Positions 54,380 through 63,819 are shown, numbered from the stretch's first letter. The stretch: DNA of 64,000 nucleotides from Salinicoccus halodurans (GCF_900114445.1 NZ_FOTB01000003.1:337896-401895); one strand, 5' to 3'. Translations and numbers: made by a program. The notes: a model not told the origin generated them from the sequence alone.

Positions 54380-55098
54380 CATCGTACAAGAATGGAATAG
54401 AAGGAGGATCCTATCTGAAAAAAGAAAAAATGACTGAAAAACTGGAAGGGTCCCTGCGGAACATCGTGCCTCTTTCTTTTGGTGAAGAAGTCGGGAACAG
54501 TGTGAGTCATGGTGTTGCAGCCTTGCTGTTTATATTCATGCTGCCCTTCACTTCTGTCTACATGTATGAAGAGGGGGGCACCCTGCATGCGGTGGGCGGT
54601 TCAATATTTGTCATCAGTATTCTGCTGATGTTCCTTACATCCACCCTCTATCATTCGATGGCACACAACACGCAGCACAAATATATCATGCGTCTCCTGG
54701 ATCACAGTCTGATCTATATAGCCATTGCTGGCACATATACTCCGGTGGCACTTTCTGTCATCGACAGCAAATGGGGAATCATCACATTGATCATCCAATG
54801 GGCGGCGGCGGTTTTTGGTATATTATATAAGGTGCTGAGTCCCAACGTGAACTCAAAAATCAGTTTGGCGTTCTATCTGATTATGGGATGGATGGCAGTG
54901 ATTTTCTTCCCTGTGATCATCGCCAATACACATTGGATGTTTCTGCTCATGCTTGCTCTCGGCGGTGTCGCGTACACTGTCGGTGCATGGTTCTATGCCC
55001 AGAAAACACGTAAATATTTCCATATGATCTGGCATTTCTTCATTATCGTCGGAAGCACACTGCATTATATCGGCATTGTTTTCTTTATCCATGCGTGA
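54376..55098 (+). CDS. Hemolysin III family membrane protein
   Basis: 240 aa with seven helices, AdipoR/HlyIII metal hydrolase pattern: GEEVGNSVSHGVAALLF, STLYHSMAHNTQHKYIMRLLDHSLIYIAIAGTYTPVA, and ending KYFHMIWHFFIIVGSTLHYIGIVFF. Start ATG 54376 overlaps the previous stop (ATGA) with AAGGG before it. A stronger AAGGAGG at 54401-54407 points to an in-frame CTG 54415 as an unusual second start. Confidence 0.85.
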   Translation: MTSYKNGIEGGSYLKKEKMTEKLEGSLRNIVPLSFGEEVGNSVSHGVAALLFIFMLPFTSVYMYEEGGTLHAVGGSIFVISILLMFLTSTLYHSMAHNTQHKYIMRLLDHSLIYIAIAGTYTPVALSVIDSKWGIITLIIQWAAAVFGILYKVLSPNVNSKISLAFYLIMGWMAVIFFPVIIANTHWMFLLMLALGGVAYTVGAWFYAQKTRKYFHMIWHFFIIVGSTLHYIGIVFFIHA

Positions 55099-55111
55099 AT
55101 ATTTATCGATT

Positions 55112-55140
55112 TTTGATTTTTTTATTCAGTTTGTTATGAT
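55112..55140 (+). promoter_or_regulatory. Promoter of proC
   Basis: TTTGAT (55112-55117), 17 bases, TATGAT (55135-55140) with TGT extension. Confidence 0.5.
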
Positions 55141-55178
55141 AGGAACTGTTGCGAAAAAATTTAAATGGAGTTGATTCG

Positions 55179-55994
55179 ATGAAAATTGTCTTTTATGGTG
55201 CGGGAAATATGGCGAGTGCCATCTTTATCGGCATGATTGAAAATCGCGTCGTAAAACCGGAGCAGATTTATCTTACGAGCAGAAGCCAGAAGGAAAAAAT
55301 ATTATTCTTCAGGGATAATCTTGGTGTGAACGTTTCATATGATGATACGGAGCTGCTCGACGGGGCGGACTATGTAATTCTTGCCAGCAAGCCGCAAAGT
55401 TTCCCTGATGTTGCCAAGAGAATCAGGCCGCACCTGGAAGAAAAGACAAAAATAGTATCGGTCATGGCCGGAACTCAGATCAAAACAATCAGACGTGAAT
55501 TGAAGTCTGAGAATCCGATTGCGCGGATAATGCCGAATACGAATGCCATGGTGCAGCATTCCGTCAGCGGAATCAAATATTCAGAGAACTTCCCGAACAA
55601 AGACGAACTTGTTGAACTGATGAAGAGTTTTGGTACAACGGTTGTTGTTGAAGAGGAAGAGGAGATGCACAACATCACCGCTGCGACGGGATCGGGTTCC
55701 GCTTTCCTTTATTATATATATGAAAAATATGCGGAGAGCTTGATGGATCTCGGATTCAGTGAGGATGAAGCGTTGTTCCTTACGACAAATCTTGTGATCG
55801 GTGCCGGTAAAATGGTGGAGGATTCAGAGCTGCCGTTCAGTCAGCTCAGAAAGAATATCACCTCCAAACGCGGCACGACTGAAGCGGGGCTGGATGCTCT
55901 GGACGGCGAGGGTATTAAGGAAATCCTGTCCAAGACACTTAATGCAGCTGCAACCCGGAGTCAGGAACTCAGCAAAGATGACGAAGACGAATAA
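55179..55994 (+). CDS. proC: Pyrroline-5-carboxylate reductase
   Basis: 271 aa. KIVFYGAGNMASAIFIGMI dinucleotide site; VMAGTQIKTIRREL; ARIMPNTNAMVQHSVSGI; ITAATGSGSAFLYYIYEKYAESLMDLGF; ITSKRGTTEAGLDAL near the C-terminus. Last step of proline synthesis, also useful in osmotic stress. GGAGTTG precedes ATG 55179; the frame is open 10 codons before. Confidence 0.92.
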   Translation: MKIVFYGAGNMASAIFIGMIENRVVKPEQIYLTSRSQKEKILFFRDNLGVNVSYDDTELLDGADYVILASKPQSFPDVAKRIRPHLEEKTKIVSVMAGTQIKTIRRELKSENPIARIMPNTNAMVQHSVSGIKYSENFPNKDELVELMKSFGTTVVVEEEEEMHNITAATGSGSAFLYYIYEKYAESLMDLGFSEDEALFLTTNLVIGAGKMVEDSELPFSQLRKNITSKRGTTEAGLDALDGEGIKEILSKTLNAAATRSQELSKDDEDE

Positions 55995-56013
55995 AAATAG
56001 TGCAGGAATGATG

Positions 56014-56048
56014 ATACTTCATATAAAACATATATGAAGTATTTTTTT
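56014..56048 (+). terminator. Terminator between proC and amidohydrolase
   Basis: 11-bp stem ATACTTCATAT / ATATGAAGTAT with 7-base loop and T6 run. Confidence 0.82.
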
Positions 56049-56063
56049 CCGAGGAGGGGTTTT

Positions 56064-57629
56064 GTGAAAACACTGTATTATAACGGCATTATATATACGA
56101 TGGACCGCGAAGGAGAGACGGCGGATGCGGTTCTGGTGGATAAGGGGCGGATCGTGAGAACCGGCGCACAGAATGAACTCGAAAATGAAGCGGATATCAG
56201 AATCGACCTGGAAGGTCAGACGATGCTCCCGGCTCTGACGGATTCCCATATCCATCTGATCATGCTCGGTAAGAAATTGAAATCTCTCTCGCTCCATCAT
56301 ATAGATGATATTGGCGAGATGAAACATCTGATGAAGGAATTCAGTACGGATCATAAATGGAATCTGATACTTGGCTATGATGAGAATAACCTCGAAGATA
56401 AATATCGCATGGACCGCTTTGAACTCGATGTTCTGACGGATAAGCCGACGCTCGTGACCCGGATATGCCATCATGCCGGTTTTGTGAATACGAAAGCCCT
56501 TGAGCTTTTGGGAATCGATCAGGGTGTGGAAAATCCCGAAGGCGGTTATTTTGAGAGGGATGAAAATGGAGAACTGACAGGCTGGGTATATGATACTGCA
56601 TTCGATCTCATCAGGGATCAGACGGTCGATGACAATGTAGAATCACTTTCCGCGGATCTGGATACAGCAATAGAATATATGTACAGTTACGGTATTGCGG
56701 GTGCACATACTGAGGACATGTCAAACTACGGCCCTTATGAAACGCCCTTCAAAGCCTATTTGGCCACTATTGGTCCGGATAAGAAAAAATTCAGAGTCAA
56801 CCTGTTGAGAAATGAGAAAGTATATTTGCAGATGGTCGAGGACGATCCGGTTTATTTGGAAGACTGGATTGAAAAGGATGCCATGAAAATATTCATCGAC
56901 GGGGCATTCGGTGGTAAGACTGCACTCCTTAAAGAACCCTATGAAGGTACTGATGACTATGGACTGCAGATTCATTCACGCGAAGACCTTGAAAACATGG
57001 TAAAGCGGGCAAGGGAAAATGATGATGCCATCGCAGTCCATATGATAGGAGATAAGGCATGTGAAATCGTACTGGATGCGATTGAAAAGTATCCTGTGCC
57101 AAAAGGGAAGCATGACCGGCTGATCCACTGCAGTCTGCTCGATGAATCGTTGATACGGCGTATGTCTTCATTGGATGTGATATGCGACATCCAGCCGACT
57201 TTTCTGACGTCTGATATGCCGTGGATTACAGAATATATCGGTGAGGACCGTGCGAAATATTTATATGCTTTTAAAACATTGCAGGATAGTGGACTCATTC
57301 TCGGCGGTTCTTCAGATGCGCCGATCGAAGATGTCAATCCTCTGCTGGGCATCCATACACTCGTTACCCGCAGAGGTGACAGGGGGGTGTATAATGAAAG
57401 TGAACGGGTAAGCCGGTTTGAAGCTTTCAGGATGTATACGTCAAATGCTGCCGGGATTGTTTATAAAGGGGACAGGGCTGGCAGTATAAAGACCGGATAT
57501 TATGCTGATTTTGCCGTCTTTGACATGGATGTCATGCAGGTGGCGCCCGATGATTTATTGGAGGCGAAGGTGACGAGAACGATAATAGATGGTGATACAG
57601 TCTATCAAATCAATGAACAGGGGGATTAA
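56064..57629 (+). CDS. Amidohydrolase (YtcJ-like)
   Basis: 521 aa. GTG 56064 follows GAGGAGGGG. N- and C-terminal beta sandwich parts flank a TIM barrel with metal site DSHIHL, HHAGFVNT, AVHMIGDKACE, IHCSLLDES, and Asp in GGSSDAPIEDVNPL. The family removes N-formyl or N-acyl groups or opens cyclic amides. The stop is immediately before an opine-dehydrogenase-like gene (1 base apart), implying a shared pathway on an N-substituted amino compound. Confidence 0.85.
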   Translation: MKTLYYNGIIYTMDREGETADAVLVDKGRIVRTGAQNELENEADIRIDLEGQTMLPALTDSHIHLIMLGKKLKSLSLHHIDDIGEMKHLMKEFSTDHKWNLILGYDENNLEDKYRMDRFELDVLTDKPTLVTRICHHAGFVNTKALELLGIDQGVENPEGGYFERDENGELTGWVYDTAFDLIRDQTVDDNVESLSADLDTAIEYMYSYGIAGAHTEDMSNYGPYETPFKAYLATIGPDKKKFRVNLLRNEKVYLQMVEDDPVYLEDWIEKDAMKIFIDGAFGGKTALLKEPYEGTDDYGLQIHSREDLENMVKRARENDDAIAVHMIGDKACEIVLDAIEKYPVPKGKHDRLIHCSLLDESLIRRMSSLDVICDIQPTFLTSDMPWITEYIGEDRAKYLYAFKTLQDSGLILGGSSDAPIEDVNPLLGIHTLVTRRGDRGVYNESERVSRFEAFRMYTSNAAGIVYKGDRAGSIKTGYYADFAVFDMDVMQVAPDDLLEAKVTRTIIDGDTVYQINEQGD

Positions 57630-57630
57630 T

Positions 57631-58725
57631 ATGGTACTTAAGATTAGTGTTATTGGAGCTGGGAACGGCGGTGTTACTGCAGCTGCGGATCTGACTGTAA
57701 AAGGGCATGAAGTCACTTTGCATCAATCTGCAAATTCCAGTAATGATCTAAGCAGGATTGAAGAGACAGGAATAATCAATTTTAACGGGAAACCTGTCAG
57801 GATTCATAAGTTCACCAAAGATGTTGGGGACGCGGTCCGGGGTAACGATGTAATCATGCTGACAATTCCGGCCACAGCTGTAGAGCCAATTGCCGAAAAG
57901 CTCGCCCCTTGTCTGGAAGACGGGCAGTACATATTGATTAACAGTGCAAGCGCGATGAGCAGTCTGAGATTCAAACGTGTATTGAATAATATGAAAAGGG
58001 ATGTCGATGTTAAAATAGGGGAAACGATGTCGCTCACATATGCTTCAAGGTATCATCAGGCGACGAATGAAGCTGTGCTGATTTCATATAATGAGCACAA
58101 TCTTTTTTCAGCATTTCCCTCCAGGTTCACAGAAGAGATGCTGGAAGTGCTGAGCCGCATGTACGATCATTTGAAACCGGCAAAGAATATTATAGAAACG
58201 ACATTGAATAACGGGAATCCGGAGAGCCATCCGGGACCGTCGATACTTAACGCCGGCCGGATCGACTATGCCGGAGAGGATTTTTATCTGTATAAAGAAG
58301 GTATCACTGAGCATACAGTGAATGTGATACACAAAATTGATGAAGAGCGGAAGCGGATGTGTGAAGCACTCGAGTTTGAAGCAGCCTCAAAATCAGAGCG
58401 GAGTGTGAGAAGCGGTTATTTCGAAGAAGCGGATTCGCTTCAGGAACAATATAACCGCTCACCGGTACTGAAAGATATAGCGGGACCGGCGAACCTGGAA
58501 AATAGGTATGTGACAGAAGATGTATCGAATGGTCTCGTCCTCTGGGCAAGTATCGGTGATGAAATTGGTGTGGAGACACCGGTGATGGATGCTGTCATTA
58601 CATTGACCGGAGCATTGCTTAGAAAAGATTATTTCCGGGAAGGGGTGACACTCTCCAAACTCGGCATTGAAAATGCAGATGCCGGCCGATTGAATTCATT
58701 GATGGAGTATGATCATACAAGATGA
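57631..58725 (+). CDS. Opine dehydrogenase family protein (NAD/NADP octopine/nopaline DH)
   Basis: 364 aa. Rossmann start KISVIGAGNGGVTAAADLTVKGHEVTLHQ; C-terminal catalytic domain with NPESHPGPSILNAGRID (His and Asn for substrate), GEDFYLYKEGITEHTVNVIHKIDEER. Family members join an amino acid with an alpha-keto acid by reductive amination, or work in reverse. AGGGGGATTA precedes ATG 57631. No nicotianamine-synthase-like or racemase gene lies nearby, so it is not the staphylopine (cnt) system. Confidence 0.85.
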   Translation: MVLKISVIGAGNGGVTAAADLTVKGHEVTLHQSANSSNDLSRIEETGIINFNGKPVRIHKFTKDVGDAVRGNDVIMLTIPATAVEPIAEKLAPCLEDGQYILINSASAMSSLRFKRVLNNMKRDVDVKIGETMSLTYASRYHQATNEAVLISYNEHNLFSAFPSRFTEEMLEVLSRMYDHLKPAKNIIETTLNNGNPESHPGPSILNAGRIDYAGEDFYLYKEGITEHTVNVIHKIDEERKRMCEALEFEAASKSERSVRSGYFEEADSLQEQYNRSPVLKDIAGPANLENRYVTEDVSNGLVLWASIGDEIGVETPVMDAVITLTGALLRKDYFREGVTLSKLGIENADAGRLNSLMEYDHTR

Positions 58726-58772
58726 AACAACGGGTCCTCTGAGAAGGCGGGGCGTAAGTATCTCTGAATTTA

Positions 58773-58822
58773 AAAATCCGTACGTCTGGTATTCCCTTTG
58801 GAGGATCTGACGTACGGATTTT
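58773..58822. terminator. Shared terminator of ODH and amylase genes
   Basis: 14-bp stem AAAATCCGTACGTC / GACGTACGGATTTT with a 22-base loop. Confidence 0.82.
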
Positions 58823-58881
58823 ATTGTGCAGTATCCGGATAATATCTTTTTATAAAATTATGCCCCAAGACTCTGTTGTTA

Positions 58882-60336
58882 CTATTCTACTTTTTTACCA
58901 TAGACGCTGACGGACTGACTGTTCGCATGAAATTCAGCATTGCCAGAGTCATCTATCGTGATTTCATCGGCCCTGTTACCAGTATAGTCCACCCAGACTT
59001 CGCCGCCCCGGTGGTCGCCAACATGCATTTTCTTAAAACCTTCTTCGAGTCCGTTGGATATAACGACTGCACAGCCGGAGTTGTGCATTTCCCCGTTCCC
59101 GTAGCGAACCCAGCCGATTGTATTGGGGTGGTCGAAATAATCTTTCTGTTCTCCGTATGCCAGGTGTTTCCGTGATTCAAGTAAAACATCAATGGCTTCT
59201 TTCTTGCCGTCCATATCATATTCACCGTTTATTCCGTAGTAGTCTCCGTAAAACACACACGGATATCCATCTTGTCTTAAAAGAATCAGGGCATATGCGG
59301 ATTGCTTGAACCAGTCTGCAACAAAAGATTCCAGGGATTCTCCGGGCTGTGTGTCATGATTGTCCACGAATGTGACGACATTCCACGGATTTTCTTTCAT
59401 CAGTGATTTTTCAAAAATCTTTGTCAGGTCATATTGCTCTTTCTCCTGGCCGGCCGTGAAAAAGTTATAATGAAGTTTTACGTCAAACAGGTCGATATCA
59501 AAGGCTACATCTTCAAGAAAATCTTCATTCGCTTCGAGTACAGGATTCCAATATTCGCCAAAGAAATATATATTCCGTGACGCATGTTCAGTCACCTCCT
59601 CGATGAATCGTTTGATAAAGCCGCTGTCTATATGTTTTACAGCATCGAGACGGTAACCATCCACATCCAGTTCATCAGTCAGCCATTTTCCCCACCTGAT
59701 CATCTCTTCCTGAACTTCGGGGTGGGCATAGTTGATGTCCGCGTACATCAGGTAATCGTAATTTCCGTGTTCACCATCTACATTATCGCTCCAGTCTTTA
59801 TTTTCTCCGATAATCTTGAATATTCCATTCCGGTCTTCCCTGGCATCATAATCGACGCCGGTGAATAGGTCGAAGTTCCATTTAAATTCACTGTATTTTC
59901 CATTGCGGCCCGGAAATTCGAAATAAGTATATCCTTCTATATCGAAGGGCTCGAAAATTTCATCATCACGATCTTCCTGTTTTACTTCAATGACTTTGAA
60001 TGTCTCTTTCTCATCTCCGCCTGCCTTATGGTTCATCACAAGGTCGAGATAGACAAGAAGTCCGACCTCCCTGCAGGCTTTAATCGCATTCTGGAGCTGC
60101 TCTTTTCTTCCATATTTGGTTCTGACGCTGCCTTTTTGATCAAATTCACCTAAATCATAGACATCATAGACAGCATAACCGGGATTGGAAGGATGATCTG
60201 CTTTTGTCGGCGGCGGCAGCCAGACAGCATCAAATCCCAATTCTTTAATCTTCGCTGCCTCTTTTGATAAGTGCTTCCAATGTTCTCCATCATCCGGCGA
60301 ATGCCATTCAAAATATTGCATAAGGGTTAAATTCAT
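58882..60336 (-). CDS. Intracellular alpha-amylase (GH13)
   Basis: 484 aa with no signal peptide. MQYFEWHSPDDGEHWKHL start; nucleophile D231 in GYRLDAVKH, acid/base E261 in FFGEYW, D328 in VDNHDTQ. The Bacillus-type GH13_5 form, here cytoplasmic, cuts glycogen or imported maltodextrins. Likely joins MalQ and GlgP in glucan use. No cre seen upstream. Confidence 0.9.
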   Translation of the reverse strand: MNLTLMQYFEWHSPDDGEHWKHLSKEAAKIKELGFDAVWLPPPTKADHPSNPGYAVYDVYDLGEFDQKGSVRTKYGRKEQLQNAIKACREVGLLVYLDLVMNHKAGGDEKETFKVIEVKQEDRDDEIFEPFDIEGYTYFEFPGRNGKYSEFKWNFDLFTGVDYDAREDRNGIFKIIGENKDWSDNVDGEHGNYDYLMYADINYAHPEVQEEMIRWGKWLTDELDVDGYRLDAVKHIDSGFIKRFIEEVTEHASRNIYFFGEYWNPVLEANEDFLEDVAFDIDLFDVKLHYNFFTAGQEKEQYDLTKIFEKSLMKENPWNVVTFVDNHDTQPGESLESFVADWFKQSAYALILLRQDGYPCVFYGDYYGINGEYDMDGKKEAIDVLLESRKHLAYGEQKDYFDHPNTIGWVRYGNGEMHNSGCAVVISNGLEEGFKKMHVGDHRGGEVWVDYTGNRADEITIDDSGNAEFHANSQSVSVYGKKVE

Positions 60337-60445
60337 TTTTCGAGTCCTCCCAAAGTTAATATTCTACATATATCCATTATAAAAATATTTAACCGGAATT
60401 TTGAAAACTTACGTATCATTTTCTGAGATAAAATTATGATATTCC

Positions 60446-60471
60446 GTTTATCATTATCACATGTAGGTTAT
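60446..60471 (+). promoter_or_regulatory. Possible sigma-B promoter
   Basis: GTTTAT (60446-60451), 14 bases, GGTTAT (60466-60471), one mismatch per hexamer. Confidence 0.4.
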
Positions 60472-60505
60472 AAAAGAGTAGCACGTAATTAAGGAGGAGT
60501 TATAT

Positions 60506-61459
60506 ATGGGTAACATTGGAGATCAGTTTAGTTCCATGCTAAGCAGTATTATTGCATTCATTCCTAATCTAATAAGCGCAATTCTGTTTTTGCTTCTGGC
60601 ATGGATCATTGCGGTAATCGTGAAAAATATTATTGTTAAAGGATTAAACGCGATAGGATTTGACAGATGGCTGCAAAAGAAAGGACTGAGCAGTGAGGAT
60701 GGAGCAAAAAGAGAATCAGAAGGGTTGATTTCAACATTGGGCAAGCTTGCCTACTTCCTGGTATTCATACTGTTCCTCCCGCCGGTATTCGATGCATTGA
60801 ATATGGAGTCGGTCTCAAATCCGATCAGGGAAATGATGACTGCAGTGCTCAATTTCCTTCCGAGGTTGTTTGTTGCAGGGATACTTATCCTGCTTGGACT
60901 GTATCTTGCAAAGATTCTCGGCAGACTTATAACGAACCTGCTTAAAAGTCTGAATGTCAGCAAATTCAATTCCTATGTAAACTTTGGTGATAAATCCAAA
61001 GAAGGTATTGATATACCGAATGCTCTTGGGTGGACAGTCGCAGTACTCATCGGATTATTCTTTGTGGTACAGGCATTGACAGTACTGAATCTTGAAGTGT
61101 TCAATACTATCGGGACCGCAATCATAGCTTACATTCCATTAGTAATTTCCGCACTGATAATTCTCGCGCTCGGTTTTATCGGAGGCAATCTACTTTCGAA
61201 GGTTGTTGCTAAAACTACAGGTAATGCATTTATCGGGGAAATCGCCAAATATCTTATTATCATTGTGGCAGTGTTCATGACACTCGACCAGCTGAATTTT
61301 GCACAAAGTATCGTTAATTTGGCATTCCTCTTCATTCTGGGTGCCGTGGCCATCGCATTCGCAATCAGTTTCGGAATTGGCGGCAGAGCATTTGCTGAAA
61401 AGCAGCTGCATAAATTTGAAAACAAAGTACAAAAAGAAGACCGTAACGATATGCGTTAA
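60506..61459 (+). CDS. TM-helix repeat protein related to mechanosensitive channels
   Basis: 317 aa, seven or eight helices, repeats of a conserved TM helix (FIPNLISAILFLLLAWIIAVIVKNIIVKGL; FLPRLFVAGILILLGLYLAKILGRLI; YIPLVISALIILALGFIGGNLL) and the ending AISFGIGGRAFAEKQLHKFE, as seen in small MscS-like proteins without the beta domain. Possible role in osmotic or membrane stress. AAGGAGG precedes the start. Confidence 0.78.
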   Translation: MGNIGDQFSSMLSSIIAFIPNLISAILFLLLAWIIAVIVKNIIVKGLNAIGFDRWLQKKGLSSEDGAKRESEGLISTLGKLAYFLVFILFLPPVFDALNMESVSNPIREMMTAVLNFLPRLFVAGILILLGLYLAKILGRLITNLLKSLNVSKFNSYVNFGDKSKEGIDIPNALGWTVAVLIGLFFVVQALTVLNLEVFNTIGTAIIAYIPLVISALIILALGFIGGNLLSKVVAKTTGNAFIGEIAKYLIIIVAVFMTLDQLNFAQSIVNLAFLFILGAVAIAFAISFGIGGRAFAEKQLHKFENKVQKEDRNDMR

Positions 61460-61478
61460 AGCATAATGGAGAAGATTC

Positions 61479-61518
61479 AATCCAAACACTTCATAAAAAA
61501 AGTGTTTGGATTTTTTTG
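61479..61518 (+). terminator. Terminator of TM-helix gene
   Basis: 13-bp stem AATCCAAACACTT and complement, then TTTTTTT. Confidence 0.88.
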
Positions 61519-61584
61519 ATTATATAAAGAAGATGTTATGTTATCATGGATATATTAAGCATAAGGCGTAAAGGAGATTTTTTA

Positions 61585-62631
61585 ATGATCACTAGAGGTC
61601 AAGTTGAAGAAATCGTTGGTAATATAAATGATCCAATACTGAATGTACCTATTTCTGAAACAGAGGGTATACGGGAAATCAGTGTGAAAGAAGAAAAGAA
61701 TCATGTCAGCGTCAAGGTGGCAATAGGACGTCTTGGCGGGCAGGAACAGCTGGATTTACAGATGAAGATTGTAAATGCCGTCAAAGAAGCGGGAGCTGAC
61801 TCGGTCGGGCTCAGATTTGATGAGCTTGATGAAGAAACGATTGAACGCCACCGCGGTACTGCAGGCAGTGAAGTAGAGAACCGTTTCAAAGAAAATGATA
61901 CGGAATTCATCTCCATCGCATCCGGTAAAGGTGGCGTGGGGAAATCCACTGTAGCGGTAAACCTGGCCGTTGCTCTTGCCAATAAAGGGAAGAAAGTGGG
62001 TCTGATTGACGCGGATATATATGGTTTCAGTGTGCCGGACATGATGGGGATTACTGAGAGGCCTGCAATAGAAGATAAAACATTGATTCCGGTAGAACGC
62101 TTCGGTGTCAAAGTTATTTCGATGGCATTCTTTGTTGAAGAAAACACACCGGTTATATGGAGAGGACCGATGCTTGGCAAGATGGTCAACAGTTTCTTTG
62201 ACGAAGTGAGATGGGGAGAATTGGATTATCTGCTCCTCGATTTGCCTCCGGGCACAGGAGATGTGGCATTGGATGTTCACCAGCTGCTGCCCCATAGTAA
62301 AGAAATCATCGTAACTACGCCGCATCCGACTGCAGCATTTGTTGCTGCAAGAGCAGGAGCGATGGCGCAGCATACCGATCATGAAATTATCGGAGTCATT
62401 GAAAATATGAGCTACTTCGAAAGTAAAAATACTGGCGAGAAGGAATATATCTTTGGTAAAGGTGGCGGAGACAAGCTGGCCGAGGAACTGGAAGTGCCGT
62501 TGCTCGGTCAGCTCCCGCTCGGTCAGCCGGATTGGGATGAATCAGATTTCGCTCCTTCAGTATACAGAGATGATGAAATTGGAAAAGCTTATCAGCGTAT
62601 TGCAGAAAATGTAATCCAGGAAAGTGAATAG
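61585..62631 (+). CDS. Mrp/NBP35 P-loop ATPase (SalA-like)
   Basis: 348 aa. N-terminal DUF59 (MIP18) domain (VEEIVGNINDPILN), P-loop with deviant Walker A ASGKGGVGKSTVAVNLAVAL, DADIYGFSVPDMMG, and DLPPGTGDVALDVHQLLP. Carrier or loader of iron-sulfur clusters; in Bacillus the homologue at this same locus is SalA. No CXXC is present in the C-terminal part. ATG 61585 with AAAGGAG; an extended -10 (TGT-TATCAT at 61539-61547) lies ahead. Confidence 0.88.
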   Translation: MITRGQVEEIVGNINDPILNVPISETEGIREISVKEEKNHVSVKVAIGRLGGQEQLDLQMKIVNAVKEAGADSVGLRFDELDEETIERHRGTAGSEVENRFKENDTEFISIASGKGGVGKSTVAVNLAVALANKGKKVGLIDADIYGFSVPDMMGITERPAIEDKTLIPVERFGVKVISMAFFVEENTPVIWRGPMLGKMVNSFFDEVRWGELDYLLLDLPPGTGDVALDVHQLLPHSKEIIVTTPHPTAAFVAARAGAMAQHTDHEIIGVIENMSYFESKNTGEKEYIFGKGGGDKLAEELEVPLLGQLPLGQPDWDESDFAPSVYRDDEIGKAYQRIAENVIQESE

Positions 62632-62648
62632 GCGGAGGAAAGAAAGGC

Positions 62649-63431
62649 ATGACATCAAAATACTTAGTTAAGTTTTATTTTAGAACACTCCTGCTTGGGA
62701 TGATCATTACTGCGGTGGTCAGTCTGATCACTGAATACGAGAATGTTACCCGATATCTCTTCCAGGGACAGGTTGGTGAGTTTCTCGCCGGACTCGTATG
62801 GTTTTTAGGATACGGACTGCTTATAGCGACAGTCAGCCAGGTGGCTTTCTTCATATATCTGTTCCTTCATCCACTCGGCATGGGGATATTCGGCAAAGTA
62901 TGGCCATACGTTCAGCTCCTGCTTGTAATGTATGCCGTCTTCGATCTCTTCTATCTGAGATTCTACAGATTCGGGATAGAGTCCGGACAGGTCTGGAGCT
63001 TCATCTGGATTCCCATCCTTGTCATTGCAGCAGGCTTCATTGTAGCGGGAATGAAGAATAGATCCGCCCGGGATACCAATATTTTTATACCGGCTCTCTT
63101 CTATATGATATTCATGACATCAATAACTCTTATTCCATTCCTGAGTGTGGAAGATACATCCTGGATATACAGATCGGTATTCACACTAATCATATGTAAC
63201 GCCGTCCAACTTCTGGCACTTCCGGGTTATATAGAAGCATCTGAGAAAGAGAAGGAAGAGCGCGGCAGAGTGACAAAGAGTGATATCAATGAAAAAAAGA
63301 GAGAAGAATTGAGGAAACAGGAAGCAGCACAGAAGAAAAAAGAAGAGTCCCAAAATAAAAAAAGAAAAAGTATGAAATATAAAAATGAGACTCGAATGGC
63401 GGAAAAAGATAAAAAAAGAAAAAATAAATAG
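62649..63431 (+). CDS. kbaA: KbaA (KinB signalling activator) family membrane protein
   Basis: 260 aa, six helices, then a tail of about 60 residues very rich in Lys/Glu (REELRKQEAAQKKKEE ...). Bacillus kbaA has the same place, between salA and a 16S gene, with gerD in between; gerD is missing here. Although Bacillus KbaA affects sporulation signalling, a coccus of this family does not sporulate, so it must do something else. GGAGG-like ribosome site at 62634-62640. Confidence 0.82.
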   Translation: MTSKYLVKFYFRTLLLGMIITAVVSLITEYENVTRYLFQGQVGEFLAGLVWFLGYGLLIATVSQVAFFIYLFLHPLGMGIFGKVWPYVQLLLVMYAVFDLFYLRFYRFGIESGQVWSFIWIPILVIAAGFIVAGMKNRSARDTNIFIPALFYMIFMTSITLIPFLSVEDTSWIYRSVFTLIICNAVQLLALPGYIEASEKEKEERGRVTKSDINEKKREELRKQEAAQKKKEESQNKKRKSMKYKNETRMAEKDKKRKNK

Positions 63432-63448
63432 AACTTAAACCCTTACAG

Positions 63449-63472
63449 GCAGCGCATTCGCGCTGCTTTTTA
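63449..63472 (+). terminator. Terminator of mrp-kbaA
   Basis: GCAGCGC-ATTC-GCGCTGC then TTTTTA. Confidence 0.85.
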
Positions 63473-63514
63473 CCTCGATGGTATAAAACTACAACTTATT
63501 TATTAATCAAATCG

Positions 63515-63543
63515 TTGACACAAAAGCACTGGCTTGGTAAGAT
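63515..63543 (+). promoter_or_regulatory. rRNA promoter P1
   Basis: TTGACA (63515-63520), 17 bases, TAAGAT (63538-63543). Confidence 0.8.
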
Positions 63544-63622
63544 ATATCTTGTCGCTGAAACGCGGCAGGCAAAAACGAAAAGCACAGCAAACAACACGAA
63601 AAACAAAAAATAAAAAAAGTGC

Positions 63623-63651
63623 TTGCAATCAGGTTGCTGAAATGGTAAGAT
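63623..63651 (+). promoter_or_regulatory. rRNA promoter P2
   Basis: TTGCAA (63623-63628), 17 bases, TAAGAT (63646-63651). Same -10 as P1, spaced 108 bases apart. Confidence 0.8.
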
Positions 63652-63819
63652 AATAAGGCAACACAAAAACGAGAACATTGAAAACTGAATGACAATATGT
63701 CAACGTTAATTCCGAGATAATGAGGTTCACATTAAGTTGAACTTCCCACATTGAGGCGACCAATCAAAAACGCAAACAGATACTGTCAGCAGTATCACAT
63801 GAGCTCGAGAGGAGCTTTC
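63652..63819 (+). other. rRNA leader
   Basis: Untranslated leader. It has a GAGAACATTGAAAACTGAAT stretch typical of Bacillales rrn leaders (boxA-like region near 63670-63690), a 7-bp hairpin GATACTG-TCAG-CAGTATC (63779-63796) and a small AGCTC/GAGCT repeat (63802-63816) just before the 16S gene, likely used in RNA processing. Confidence 0.6.

Noticed and set aside
57631..58725. Staphylopine dehydrogenase (CntM)
   Set aside because: No cntL- or cntK-like genes nearby and sequence looks like the octopine/nopaline group.
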